A stretch of 64,000 nucleotides of DNA from Paragordius varius (Eukaryota; Nematomorpha), in the NCBI GenBank assembly GCA_964247055.1, contig OZ176053.1, positions 13,392,001 through 13,456,000 on the forward strand, read 5' to 3'. Of this stretch, positions 26,970-39,050 are shown in pieces. The number at the start of each line of letters is the position of its first letter. Position 1 is the first letter of the stretch. A program made the position numbers and the translations under genes. The notes beneath the pieces were generated by a model that worked only from the letters and a program-made list of their open reading frames with translations, was not told the origin of the DNA and ran no database searches.

Positions 26970-28080
26970 AAAACTAATCGCATCAATACTCAAGTTAAAG
27001 TTTGTCCTTAAAAATCGGATATTGGTCTCCGGAGAACAAAATTATTTTTTATACATTCTCTTATTAAGACTACATCAAAATATAGAGATAGTTTGACAAA
27101 CTCTTTCATATCCGATTTTTACAACGATACGTTGAAAATTAATGTATAAAATTAGTCGCATAAATACTCAAGCTAAACTTTGTCCTTAAAAATGGGATAT
27201 TGGTCACCGGTGAACAAAACTATTTTTTATACATTCTCTTAGTAAGTCTACATCAAAATATAGAGATAGTTTGACAAACTCTTTCATATCCGATTTTTAC
27301 AACGATACTTTAAAAATTAATGTATAAAACTAGTCGCATCAATACTCAAGCTAAACTTTGTCCTTAAAAATGGGATATTGGTCACCGGTGAACAAAATTA
27401 TTTTTTATACATTCTCTTAGTAAGACTACATCAAAATATAGAGATAGTTTGACAAACTCTTTCATATCGATTTTTACAACGATACTTTAAAAATTAATGT
27501 ATAAAACTAGTCGCATCAATACTCAAGTTAAAGTTTGTCCTTAAAAATCGGATATTGGTCTCCGGAGAACAAAATTATTTTTTATACATTCTCTTATTAA
27601 GACTACATCAAAATATAGAGATAGTTTGAACAACTCTTTCATATCCGATTTTTACAACGATACGTTGAAAATTAATGTATAAAATTAGTCGCATAAATAC
27701 TCAAGCTAAACTTTGTCCTTAAAAATGGGATATTGGTCACCGGTGAACAAAACTATTTTTTATACATTCTCTTAGTAAGTCTACATCAAAATATAGAGAT
27801 AGTTTGACAAACTCTTTCATATCCGATTTTTACAACGATACTTTAAAAATTAATGTATAAAACTAGTCGCATCAATACTCAAGCTAAACTTTGTCCTTAA
27901 AAATGGGATATTGGTCACCGGTGAACAAAACTATTTTTTATACATTCTCTTAGTAAGTCTACATCAAAATATAGAGATAGTTTGACAAACTCTTTCATAT
28001 CCGATTTTTACAACGATACTTTAAAAATTAATGTATAAAACTAGTCGCATCAATACTCAAGCTAAACTTTGTCCTTAAAA
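26970..28080 (+). repeat. Local three-monomer duplication (about 533 bp)
   Basis: The marker GGAGAACAAA, a change inside the palindrome region, lies at 27,031 and 27,564, an offset of 533 bp (three monomers). ACGTTGAAAATTAATG and AAGTCTACATC recur with it, and the AAGTCTACATC monomer is present once more near 27,957. Most copies here carry GCTAAACTTTG and AAAAATGGGATATT, which marks a local A sub-cluster. Confidence 0.7.
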
Positions 28081-28334
28081 ATGGGATATTGGTCACCGGT
28101 GAACAAAATTATTTTTTATACATTCTCTTAGTAAGACTACATCAAAATATAGAGATAGTTTGACAAACTCTTTCATATCGATTTTTACAACGATACTTTA
28201 AAAATTAATGTATAAAACTAGTCGCATCAATACTCAAGTTAAACTTTGTCAAAAATCGGATATTGGTCACCTGTGAACAAAACTATTTTTTATACATTCT
28301 TTTAGTAAGACTACATCAAAATATAGAGATAGTT

Positions 28335-29218
28335 TGAACTCTTTCATATCCGATTTTTACAACGATACTTTTAAAATTAATGTATAAAACTAATCGCATC
28401 AATACTCAAGTTAAACTTTGTCCTTAAAAATCGGATATTGGTCTCCGGTGAACAAAATTATTTTTTATACATTCTCTTATTAAGACTACATCAAAATATA
28501 GAGATAGTTTGACAAACTCTTTCATATCCGATTTTTACAACGATACTTTAAAAATTAATGTATAAAACTAATCGCATCAATACTCAAGTTAAACTTTGTC
28601 CTTAAAAATCGGATATTGGTCACCGGTGAACAAAATTATTTTTTATACATTCTCTTAGTAAGACTACATGAAAATATAGAGATAGTTTGACAAACTCTTT
28701 AATATCCGATTTTTACAACGATACTTGAAAAAATTAATGTATAAAACTAGTCGTATCAATACTCAAGTTAAACTTTGTCCTTAAAAATCGGATATTGGTC
28801 ACCGGTGAACAAAATTATTTTTTATATATTCTCTTATTAAGACTACATCAAAATATAGAGATAGTTTAACAAACTCTTTAATATCTAATTTTTAGAGCGA
28901 TACTTTAAAAATTTATGTATAATTTAGCATACGACAATAAGCAAGTTAAACTTTGTCCTTAAAAATCGGATATTAGTCGCCGGTAAAGAAAATAATTTTA
29001 TATACATTCTCTTAGTAGTACTACATCAAAATATAGAGATAGTTTGACAAACTCTTTAATATCTGATTTTTGGAGCGATACTTTAAAAATTAATGTATAA
29101 AACTAATCGCATCAATACTCAAGTTAAACTTTGTCCTTAAAAATCGGATATTGGTCTCGAACAAAATTATTTTTTATACATTCTCTTATTAAGATTACAT
29201 CAAAATATAGAGATAGTT
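28335..29218 (+). repeat. Five-monomer tandem duplication, copy 1 (884 bp)
   Basis: This block is followed immediately by a near-identical second copy at 29,219-30,102. The offset is 884 bp throughout: ATACTTGAAA lies at 28,721 and 29,605, and GGTCTCGAAC at 29,153 and 30,037. The unit contains four A-like copies and a B copy, including the private GATACTTGAAAAAATTAATG and AATAATTTTATATACATTC variants. The only differences I noticed lie near its end, including AAGATTACATC versus AAGACTACATC. It looks like one of the youngest duplications in the window. Confidence 0.87.
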
Positions 29219-30102
29219 TGAACTCTTTCATATCCGATTTTTACAACGATACTTTTAAAATTAATGTATAAAACTAATCGCATCAATACTCAAGTTAAAC
29301 TTTGTCCTTAAAAATCGGATATTGGTCTCCGGTGAACAAAATTATTTTTTATACATTCTCTTATTAAGACTACATCAAAATATAGAGATAGTTTGACAAA
29401 CTCTTTCATATCCGATTTTTACAACGATACTTTAAAAATTAATGTATAAAACTAATCGCATCAATACTCAAGTTAAACTTTGTCCTTAAAAATCGGATAT
29501 TGGTCACCGGTGAACAAAATTATTTTTTATACATTCTCTTAGTAAGACTACATGAAAATATAGAGATAGTTTGACAAACTCTTTAATATCCGATTTTTAC
29601 AACGATACTTGAAAAAATTAATGTATAAAACTAGTCGTATCAATACTCAAGTTAAACTTTGTCCTTAAAAATCGGATATTGGTCACCGGTGAACAAAATT
29701 ATTTTTTATATATTCTCTTATTAAGACTACATCAAAATATAGAGATAGTTTAACAAACTCTTTAATATCTAATTTTTAGAGCGATACTTTAAAAATTTAT
29801 GTATAATTTAGCATACGACAATAAGCAAGTTAAACTTTGTCCTTAAAAATCGGATATTAGTCGCCGGTAAAGAAAATAATTTTATATACATTCTCTTAGT
29901 AGTACTACATCAAAATATAGAGATAGTTTGACAAACTCTTTAATATCTGATTTTTGGAGCGATACTTTAAAAATTAATGTATAAAACTAATCGCATCAAT
30001 ACTCAAGTTAAACTTTGTCCTTAAAAATCGGATATTGGTCTCGAACAAAATTATTTTTTATACATTCTCTTATTAAGACTACATCAAAATATAGAGATAG
30101 TT
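29219..30102 (+). repeat. Five-monomer tandem duplication, copy 2 (884 bp)
   Basis: The immediate tandem partner of 28,335-29,218, nearly identical over its whole length. Its right edge runs into a monomer with GATAGTTGGACAAACTC and then a shortened monomer (GATACTTAAACTAGTC near 30,135). That same pair recurs at 34,763-35,240. Confidence 0.87.
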
Positions 30103-30520
30103 GGACAAACTCTTTCATATCCGATTTTTACAACGATACTTAAACTAGTCGCATCAATACTCAAGTTAAATGTCAAAAATCGGATATTGGTCACCGGTGA
30201 ACAAAACTATTTTTTACAAATTCTTTTAGTAAGACTACATCAAAATATAGAGATAGTTTGACAAACTCTTTAATATCTGATTTTTACAACGATACTTTAA
30301 AAATTAATGTATAATTTAGCATACGACAATAATCAAGTTAAACTTTGTCCTTAAAAATCGGATATTGGTGACCGGTGAACGAAACTATTTTCTATACATT
30401 CTCTTAGAAGGACTACATTAAAATATAGAGATAGTTTGACAAACTCTTTCATATCCGATTTTTACAACGATACTTTAAAAATTAATGTATAAAACTAGTC
30501 GCATCAATACTCAAGTTAAA
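30037..30520 (+). repeat. Block shared with 34,763-35,246 (offset 4,726 bp)
   Basis: GGTCTCGAAC (30,037 and 34,763), the shortened join CTTAAACTAG (30,139 and 34,865), GTTAAATGTCAAAAATCGG and TTTTTACAAATTCTTTTAG all recur in the same order at an offset of 4,726 bp. A C-type monomer follows in both places. After about 30,520 the copies part (CCTTAACAATCAGATATTGG here, CCTTAAAAATCGGATATTGG there). The block contains one of the most shortened A monomers in the window. Confidence 0.78.
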
Positions 30521-31069
30521 CTTTGTCCTTAACAATCAGATATTGGTCACCGGTGAACAAAACTATTTTTTATACATTCTTTTAGTAACACTACATCAAA
30601 ATATAGAAATAGTTTGACTAACTCTTTCATATCCGATTTTTACAACGATACTTTGAAAATTAATGTATAAAACTAATCGCATCAATACTCAAGTTAAACT
30701 TTGTCCTTAAAAATCGGATATTGGTCTCGAACAAAATTATTTTTTATACATTCTCTTATTAAGACTACATCAAAATATAGAGATAGTTGGACAAACTCTT
30801 TCATATCCGATTTTTACAACGATACTTTAAAAATTAATGTATGAAACTAGTCGCATCAATACTCAAGTTAAACTTTGTCAAAAATCGGATATTGGTCACC
30901 GGTGAACAAAACTATTTTTTATACATTCTCTTAGTAAGACTACATCAAAATATAGAGATAGTTTGACAAACTCTTTCATATCCGATTTTTACAACGATAC
31001 TTTTAAAATTAATGTATAAAACTAATCGCATCAATACTCAAGTTAAACTTTGTCCTTAAAAATCGGATA

Positions 31070-32330
31070 TTGGTCACCGGTGAACAAAATTATTTTTTAT
31101 ACATTCTCTTAGTAAGACTACATGAAAATATAGAGATAGTTTGACAAACTCTTTCATATCCGATTTTTACAACGATACTTTTAAAATTAATGTATAAAAC
31201 TAATCGCATCAATACTCAAGTTAAAATTCGTCCTTAAAAATCGGATATTGGTCTCCGGTGAACAAAATTATTTTTTATACATTCTCTTATTTAGGCTACA
31301 TCAAAATATAGAGATAGTTTGACAAACTCTTTCATATCCGATTTTTACAACGATACTTTAAAAATTAATGTATAATATTAGTCGCATCAATACTCAAGCT
31401 AAACTTTGTCCTTAAAAATAAGATATTGGTCACCGGTGAACAAAACTATTTTTTATACATTCTCTTAGTAAGACTACATCAAAATATAGAGATAGTTTGA
31501 CATCTTTCATATCCGATTTTTACAACGATACTTTTAAAATTAATGTATAAAACTAATCACATCAATACTCAAGTTAAACTTTGTCCTTAAAAATCGGATA
31601 TTGGTCACCGGTGAATAAAATTATTTTTTATACAATCTCTTAGTGAGACTACATGAAAATATAGAGATAGTTTGACAAACTCTTTAATATCTGATTTTTA
31701 GAGCGATACTTTAAAAATTAATGTATAATTTAGCATACGACAATAAGCAAGTTAAACTTTATCCTTAAAAATCGGATATTAGTCGCCGGTAAAGAAAATA
31801 ATTTTTTATACATTCTCTTAGGAGTACTACATCAAAATATAGAGATAGTTTGACAAACTCTTTAATATCTGATTTTTAGAGCGATACTTTAAAAATTAAT
31901 GTATAATTTAGCATACGACAATAAGCAAGTTAAATTTTGTCCTTAAAAATCGGATATTGGTCTCCGGTGAACAAAATTATTTTTTATACATTCTCTTATT
32001 AAGACTACATAGTTAAACAAACTCCTTCATATCCGATTTTTACAACGATACTTTAAAAATTAATGTATAAAACTAGTCGCATCAATACTCAAGTTAAACT
32101 TTGTCAAAAATCGGATATTGGTCACCGGTGAACAAAACTATTTTTTATACATTATCTTAGTAAGACTACATCAAAATATAGAGATAGTTTGACAAACTCT
32201 TTCATATCCGATTTTTACAACGATACATTTAAAATTAATGTATAAAACTAATCGCATCAATACTCAAGTTAAACTTTGTCCTTAAAAATCGGATATTGGT
32301 CACCGGTGAACAAAATTATTTTTTATACAT
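31070..32330 (+). repeat. Triplicated multi-monomer block, copy 1
   Basis: The first of three related blocks. TATAATATTAGTCGC lies at 31,371, 32,950 and 36,449. The deleted join GACTACATAGTTAAACAAAC has AGTTAAACAA at 32,011, 33,590 and 37,089. The copies are therefore separated by 1,579 bp (nine slightly short monomers) and then 3,499 bp (about 20). All three share TTTGACATCTTTC and AAAAATAAGATATTGGTC. The fact that the same short joins occur in all copies shows the joins predate the amplification. Confidence 0.82.
31687..31864 (+). repeat. Type B satellite monomer (type specimen)
   Basis: A 178-bp copy of the second major subfamily. Relative to A it reads ATATCTGATTTTTAGAGCG at the start, TAATTTAGCATACGACAATA in place of the AAAACTAGTCGCATCAATAC segment, ATTAGTCGCCGGTAAAGAAA in place of ATTGGTCACCGGTGAACAAA, and AGTACTACATC after the CTCTTAG block. 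The palindrome TCACCGGTGA therefore becomes TCGCCGGTAA, and the left arm of the 14-bp inverted repeat no longer matches its partner perfectly. The ACTAGT site is also lost. B copies are absent before about 6 kb and common from about 16 to 54.9 kb (roughly 45 copies recognised by TCGCCGGTAA or close variants), and are not seen right of about 56 kb. Confidence 0.9.
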
Positions 32331-32649
32331 TCTCTTAGTAAGACTACATGAAAATATAGAGATAGTTTGACAAACTCTTTCATATCCGATTTTTACAACG
32401 ATACTTTAAAAATTAATGTATAAAACTAGTCGTATCAATACTCAAGTTAAACTTTGTTAAAAATTGGATATTGGTCACCGGTGAACAAAACTATTTTTTA
32501 TACATTCTATTAGTAAGACTACATCAAAATATAGAGATAGTTTGACAAACTCTTTCATATCCGATTTTTACAACGATACTTTTAAAATTAATGTATAAAA
32601 CTAATCGCATCAATACGCAAGTTAAACTTTGTCCTTAAAAATCGGATAT

Positions 32650-33910
32650 TGGTCACCGGTGAACAAAATTATTTTTTATACATTTTCTTAGTAAGACTAC
32701 ATGAAAATATAGAGATAGTTTGACAAACTCTTTCATATCCGATTTTTACAACGATACTTTTAAAATTAATGTATAAAACTAATCGCATCAATACTCAAGT
32801 TAAAATTTGTCCTTAAAAATCGGATATTGGTCTCCGGTGAACAAAATTATTTTTTATACATTCTCTTATTTAGGCTACATCAAAATATAGAGATAGTTTG
32901 ACAAACTCTTTCATATCCGATTTTTACAACGATACTTTAAAAATTAATGTATAATATTAGTCGCATCAATACTCAAGCTAAACTTTGTCCTTAAAAATAA
33001 GATATTGGTCACCGGTGAACAAAACTATTTTTTATACATTCTCTTAGTAAGACTACATCAAAATATAGAGATAGTTTGACATCTTTCATATCCGATTTTT
33101 ACAACGATACTTTTAAAATTAATGTATAAAACTAATCACATCAATACTTAAGTTAAACTTTGTCCTTAAAAATCGGATATTGGTCACCGGTGAACAAAAT
33201 TATTTTTTATACAATCTCTTAGTGAGACTACATGAAAATATAGAGATAGTTTGACAAACTCTTTAATATCTGATTTTTAGAGCGATACTTTAAAAATTAA
33301 TGTATAATTTAGCATACGACAATAAGCAAGTTAAACTTTATCCTTAAAAATCGGATATTAGTCGCCGGTAAAGAAAATAATATTTTATACATTCTCTTAG
33401 GAGTACTACATCAAAATATAGAGATAGTTTGACAAACTCTTTAATATCTGATTTTTAGAGCGATACTTTAAAAATTAATGTATAATTTAGCATACGACAA
33501 TAAGCAAGTTAAACTTTGTCCTTAAAAATCGGATATTGGTCTCCGGTGAACAAAATTATTTTTTATACATTCTCTTATTAAGACTACATAGTTAAACAAA
33601 CTCCTTCATATCCGATTTTTACAACGATACTTTAAAAATTAATGTATAAAACTAGTCGCATCAATACTCAAGTTAAACTTTGTCAAAAATCGGATATTGG
33701 TCACCGGTGAACAAAACTATTTTTTATACATTATCTTAGTAAGACTACATCAAAATATAGAGATAGTTTGACAAACTCTTTCATATCCGATTTTTACAAC
33801 GATACTTTTAAAATTAATGTATAAAACTAATCGCATCAATACTCAAGTTAAACTTTGTCCTTAAAAATCGGATATTGGTCACCGGTGAACAAAATTATTT
33901 TTTATACATT
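32650..33910 (+). repeat. Triplicated multi-monomer block, copy 2
   Basis: The second copy, 1,579 bp after the first. It keeps the same marker order, with TTAAAATTTGTCC where copy 1 has TTAAAATTCGTCC. It ends where CTTAGTAAGACTACATGAAA is replaced by CTTATTAAGACTACATCAAA, and the four-monomer-like A-A-B-B/A pattern takes over. Confidence 0.82.
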
Positions 33911-34762
33911 CTCTTATTAAGACTACATCAAAATATAGAGATAGTTTGACAAACTCTTTAATATCTGATTTTTAGAGCGATACTTTAAAAATTAATGTAT
34001 AATTTAGCATACGACAATAAGCAAGTTAAACTTCCTTTAAAATCGGATATTAGTCGCCGGTAAAGAAAATAATTTTTTATACATTCTCTTAGTAGTACTA
34101 CATCAAAATATAGAGATAGTTTGACAAACTCTTTAATATCTGATTTTTAGAGCGATACTTTAAAAATTAATGTATAATTTAGCATACGACAATAAGCAAG
34201 TTAAACTCTGTCCTTAAAAATCGGATATTGGTCTCCGATGAACAAACCTATTTTTTATACATTCTCTTAGTAAGACTACATCAAAATATAGAGATAGTTT
34301 GACAAACTCTTTCATATCCGATTTTTACAACGATACTTTTAAAATTAATGTATAAAACTAATCGCATCAATACTCAAGTTAAACTTTGTCCTTAAAAATC
34401 GGATATTGGACACCGGTGAACAAAATTATTTTTATACATTCTCTTAGTAAGACTACATGAAAATATAGAGATAGTTTGACAAACTCTTTCATATCCGATT
34501 TTTACAACGATACTTTAAAAATTAATGTATAAAACTAGTCGTATCAATACTCAAGTTAAACTTTGTCCTTAAAAATCGGATATTGGTCACCAGTACACAA
34601 AATTATTTTTTATACATTCTCTTATTAAGACTACATCAAAATATAGAGATAGTTTGACAAACTCTTTAATATCTGATTTTTAGAGCGATACTTTAAAAAT
34701 TAATGTATAAAACTAATCGCATCAATACTCAAGTTAAACTTTGTCCTTAAAAATCGGATATT

Positions 34763-35803
34763 GGTCTCGAACAAAATTATTTTTTATACATTCTCTTATT
34801 AAGACTACATCAAAATATAGAGATAGTTGGACAAACTCTTTCATATCCGATTTTTACAACGATACTTAAACTAGTCGCATCAATACTCAAGTTAAATGTC
34901 AAAAATCGGATATTGGTCACCGGTGAACAAAACTATTTTTTACAAATTCTTTTAGTAAGACTACATCAAAATATAGAGATAGTTTGACAAACTCTTTAAT
35001 ATCTGATTTTTACAACGATACTTTAAAAATTAATGTATAATTTAGCATACGACAATAATCAAGTTAAACTTTGTCCTTAAAAATCGGATATTGGTGACCG
35101 GTGAACGAAACTATTTTCTATACATTCTCTTAGAAGGACTACATTAAAATATAGAGATAGTTTGACAAACTCTTTCATATCCGATTTTTACAACGATACT
35201 TTAAAAATTAATGTATAAAACTAGTCGCATCAATACTCAAGTTAAACTTTGTCCTTAAAAATCGGATATTGGTCTCGAACAAAATTATTTTTTATACATT
35301 CTCTTATTAAGACTACATCAAAATATAGAGATAGTTGGACAAACTCTTTCATATCCGATTTTTACAACGATACTTTAAAAATTAATGTATAAAACTAGTC
35401 GCATCAATACTCAAGTTAAACTTTGTCAAAAATCGGATATTGGTCACCGGTGAACAAAACTATTTTTTATACATTCTCTTAGTAAGACTACATCAAAATA
35501 TAGAGATAGTTTGACAAACTCTTTCATATCCGATTTTTACAACGATACTTTAAAAATTAATGTATTAAACTAGTCGTATCAATACTCAAGTTAAACTTTG
35601 TCGTTAAAAATCGGATATTGGTCACCGGTGAACAAAATTATTTTTTATACATTCTCTTATTAAGACTACATCAAAATATCGAGATAGTTTGACAAACTCT
35701 TTAATATCTGATTTTTAGAGCGATACTTAAAAAATTAATGTATAATTTAGCATACGACAATAAGCAAGTTAAACTTCCTTAAAAATCGGATATTAGTCGC
35801 CGG
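34763..35803 (+). repeat. Forward relative of the inverted A/B block
   Basis: About six monomers whose private variants recur in reverse complement just right of the orientation switch. These are GGTCTCGAAC (35,271), GATAGTTGGACAAAC, TTTGTCAAAAATCGG, GTCGTTAAAAATCGG (about 35,601), AAAATATCGAGATAG (about 35,676), AAACTTCCTTAAAAATCGG and TAGTCGCCGG (35,794-35,803). The AATATCGAGATAG variant is otherwise seen only near 53,143. In the inverted version an extra A monomer lies in the middle. This is the best visible candidate for a sister of the inverted segment. Confidence 0.7.
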
Positions 35804-36149
35804 TAAATAAAATAATTTTTTATAGATTCTCTTAGTAGTACTACATCAAAATATAGAGATAGTTTGACAAACTCTTTAATATCTGATTTTTAGAGCGATA
35901 CTTTAAAAATTAATGTATAATTTAGCATACGACAATAAGCAAGTTAAACTTTGTCCTTAAAAATCGGATATTGGTCTCCGATGAACAAACCTATTTTTTA
36001 TACATTCTCTTAGTAAGACTACATCAAAATATAGAGATAGTTTGACAAACTCTTTCATATCCGATTTTTACAACGATACTTTTAAAATTAATGTATAAAA
36101 CTAATCGCATCAATACTCAAGTTAAACTTTGTCCTTAAAAATCGGATAT

Positions 36150-37680
36150 TGGACACCGGTGAACAAAATTATTTTTATACATTTTCTTAGTAAGACTGCA
36201 TGAAAATATAGAGATAGTTTGACAAACTCTTTCATATCCGATTTTTACAACGATACTTTTAAAATTAATGTATAAAACTAATCGCATCAATACTCAAGTT
36301 AAAATTTGTCCTTAAAAATCGGATATTGGTCTCCGGTGAACAAAATTATTTTTTATACATTCTCTTATTTAGGCTACATCAAAATATAGAGATAGTTTGA
36401 CAAACTCTTTCATATCCGATTTTTACAACGATACTTTAAAAATTAATGTATAATATTAGTCGCATCAATACTCAAGCTAAACTTTGTCCTTAAAAATAAG
36501 ATATTGGTCACCGGTGAACAAAACTATTTTTTATACATTCTCTTAGTAAGACTACATCAAAATATAGAGATAGTTTGACATCTTTCATATCCGATTTTTA
36601 CAACGATACTTTTAAAATTAATGTATAAAACTAATCACATCAATACTCAAGTTAAACTTTGTCCTTAAAAATCGGATATTGGTCACCGGTGAACAAAATT
36701 ATTTTTTATACAATCTCTTAGTGAGACTACATGAAAATATAGAGATAGTTTGACAAACTCTTTAATATCTGATTTTTAGAGCGATACTTTAAAAATTAAT
36801 GTATAATTTAGCATACGACAATAAGCAAGTTAAACTTTATCCTTAAAAATCAGATATTAGTCGCCGGTAAAGAAAATAATTTTTTATACATTCTCTTAGG
36901 AGTACTACATCAAAATATAGAGATAGTTTGACAAACTCTTTAATTTCTGATTTTTAGAGCGATACTTTAAAAATTAATGTATAATTTAGCATACGACAAT
37001 AAGCAAGTTAAACTTTGTCCTTAAAAATCGGATATTGGTCTCCGGTGAACAAAATTATTTTTTATACATTCTCTTATTAAGACTACATAGTTAAACAAAC
37101 TCCTTCATATCCGATTTTTACAACGATACTTTAAAAATTAATGTATAAAACTAGTCGCATCAATACTCAAGTTAAACTTTGTCAAAAATCGGATATTGGT
37201 CACCGGTGAACAAAACTATTTTTTATACATTATCTTAGTAAGACTACATCAAAATATAGAGATAGTTTGACAAACTCTTTCATATCCGATTTTTACAACG
37301 ATACTTTTAAAATTAATGTATAAAACTAATCGCATCAATACTCAAGTTAAACTTTGTCCTTAAAAATCGGATATTGGTCACCGGTGAACAAAATTATTTT
37401 TTATACATTCTCTTAGTAAGACTACATGAAAATATAGAGATAGTTTGACAAACTCTTTCATATCCGATTTTTACAACGATACTTTAAAAATTAATGTATA
37501 AAACTAGTCGTATCAATACTCAAGTTAAACTTTGTTAAAAATTGGATATTGGTCACCGGTGAACAAAACTATTTTTTATACATTCTCTTAGTAAGACTAC
37601 ATCAAAATATAGAGATAGTTTGACAAACTCTTTCATATCCGATTTTTACAACGATACTTTTAAAATTAATGTATAAAACT
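36150..37680 (+). repeat. Triplicated multi-monomer block, copy 3
   Basis: The third copy, 3,499 bp after the second. It continues further than copy 2 into the AAACTTTGTTAAAAATTGG monomer (about 37,535), which also follows copy 1 (about 32,456). Copies 1 and 3 therefore preserve an ancestral right flank that copy 2 lost. That gives a relative order of events. Confidence 0.8.
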
Positions 37681-39050
37681 AATCGCATCAATACTCAAGT
37701 TAAACTTTGTCCTTAAATATCGGATAATGGTCACCGGTGAACAAAATTATTTTTATACATTCTCTTAGTAAGACTACATGAAAATATAGAGATAGTTTGA
37801 CAAACTCTTTCATATCCGATTTTTACAACGATACTTTTAAAATTAATGTATAAAACTAATCGCTTCAACACTCAAGTTAAACTTTGTCCTTAAAAATCGG
37901 ATATTGGTCACCGGTGAACAAAATTATTTTTTATACATTCTCTTATTAAGACTACATCAAAATATAGAGATAGTTGACAAACTCTTTAATATCTGATTTT
38001 TAGAGCGATACTTTAAAAATTAATGTATAATTTAGCATACGACAATAAGCAAGTTAAACTTCCTTAAAAATCGGATATTAGTCGCCGGTAAAGAAAATAA
38101 TTTTTTATACATTCTCTTAGTAGTACTACATCAAAATATAGAGATAGTTTGACAAACTCTTTAATATCTGATTTTTAGAGCGATACTTTAAAAATTAATG
38201 TATAATTTAGCATACGACAATAAGCAAGTTAAACTCTGTCCTTAAAAATCGGATATTGGACTCCGATGAACAAACCTATTTTTTATACATTCTCTTAGTA
38301 AGACTACATCAAAATATAGAGATAGTTTGACAAACTCTTTCATATCCGATTTTTACAACGATACTTTTAAAATTAATGTATAAAACTAATCGCATCAATA
38401 CTCAAGTTAAACTTTGTCCTTAAATATCGGATAATGGTCACCGGTGAACAAAATTATTTTTATACATTCTCTTAGTAAGACTACATGAAAATATAGAGAT
38501 AGTTTGACAAACTCTTTCATATCCGATTTTTACAACGATACTTTTAAAATTAATGTATAAAACTAATCGCTTCAACACTCAAGTTAAACTTTGTCCTTAA
38601 AAATCGGATATTGGTCACCGGTGAACAAAATTATTTTTTATACATTCTCTTATTAAGACTACATCAAAATATAGAGATAGTTGACAAACTCTTTAATATC
38701 TGATTTTTAGAGGGATACTTTAAAAATTAATGTATAATTTAGCACACGACAATAGGCAAGTTAAACTTTGTCCTTAAAAATCGGATATTAGTCGCCGGTA
38801 AAGAAAATAATTTTTTATACATTCTCTTAGTAGTACTACATCAAAATATAGAGATAGTTTGACAAACTCTTTAATATCTGATTTTTAGAGCGATACTTTA
38901 AAAATTAATGTATAATTTAGCATACGACAATAAGCAAGTTAAACTTTGTCCTTAAAAATCGGATATTGGTCTCCGATGAACAAACCTATTTTTTATACAT
39001 TCTCTTAGTAAGACTACATCAAAATATAGAGATAGTTTGACAAACTCTTT
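37640..39050 (+). repeat. Tandem pair of a four-monomer unit (707 bp)
   Basis: CCTTAAATATCGGATAATGG occurs at 37,711 and 38,418, and TAGTTGACAA at 37,971 and 38,678, both at an offset of 707 bp. AATCGCTTCAACACTC is shared as well. This marks the left edge of the regular four-monomer region. Confidence 0.8.
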
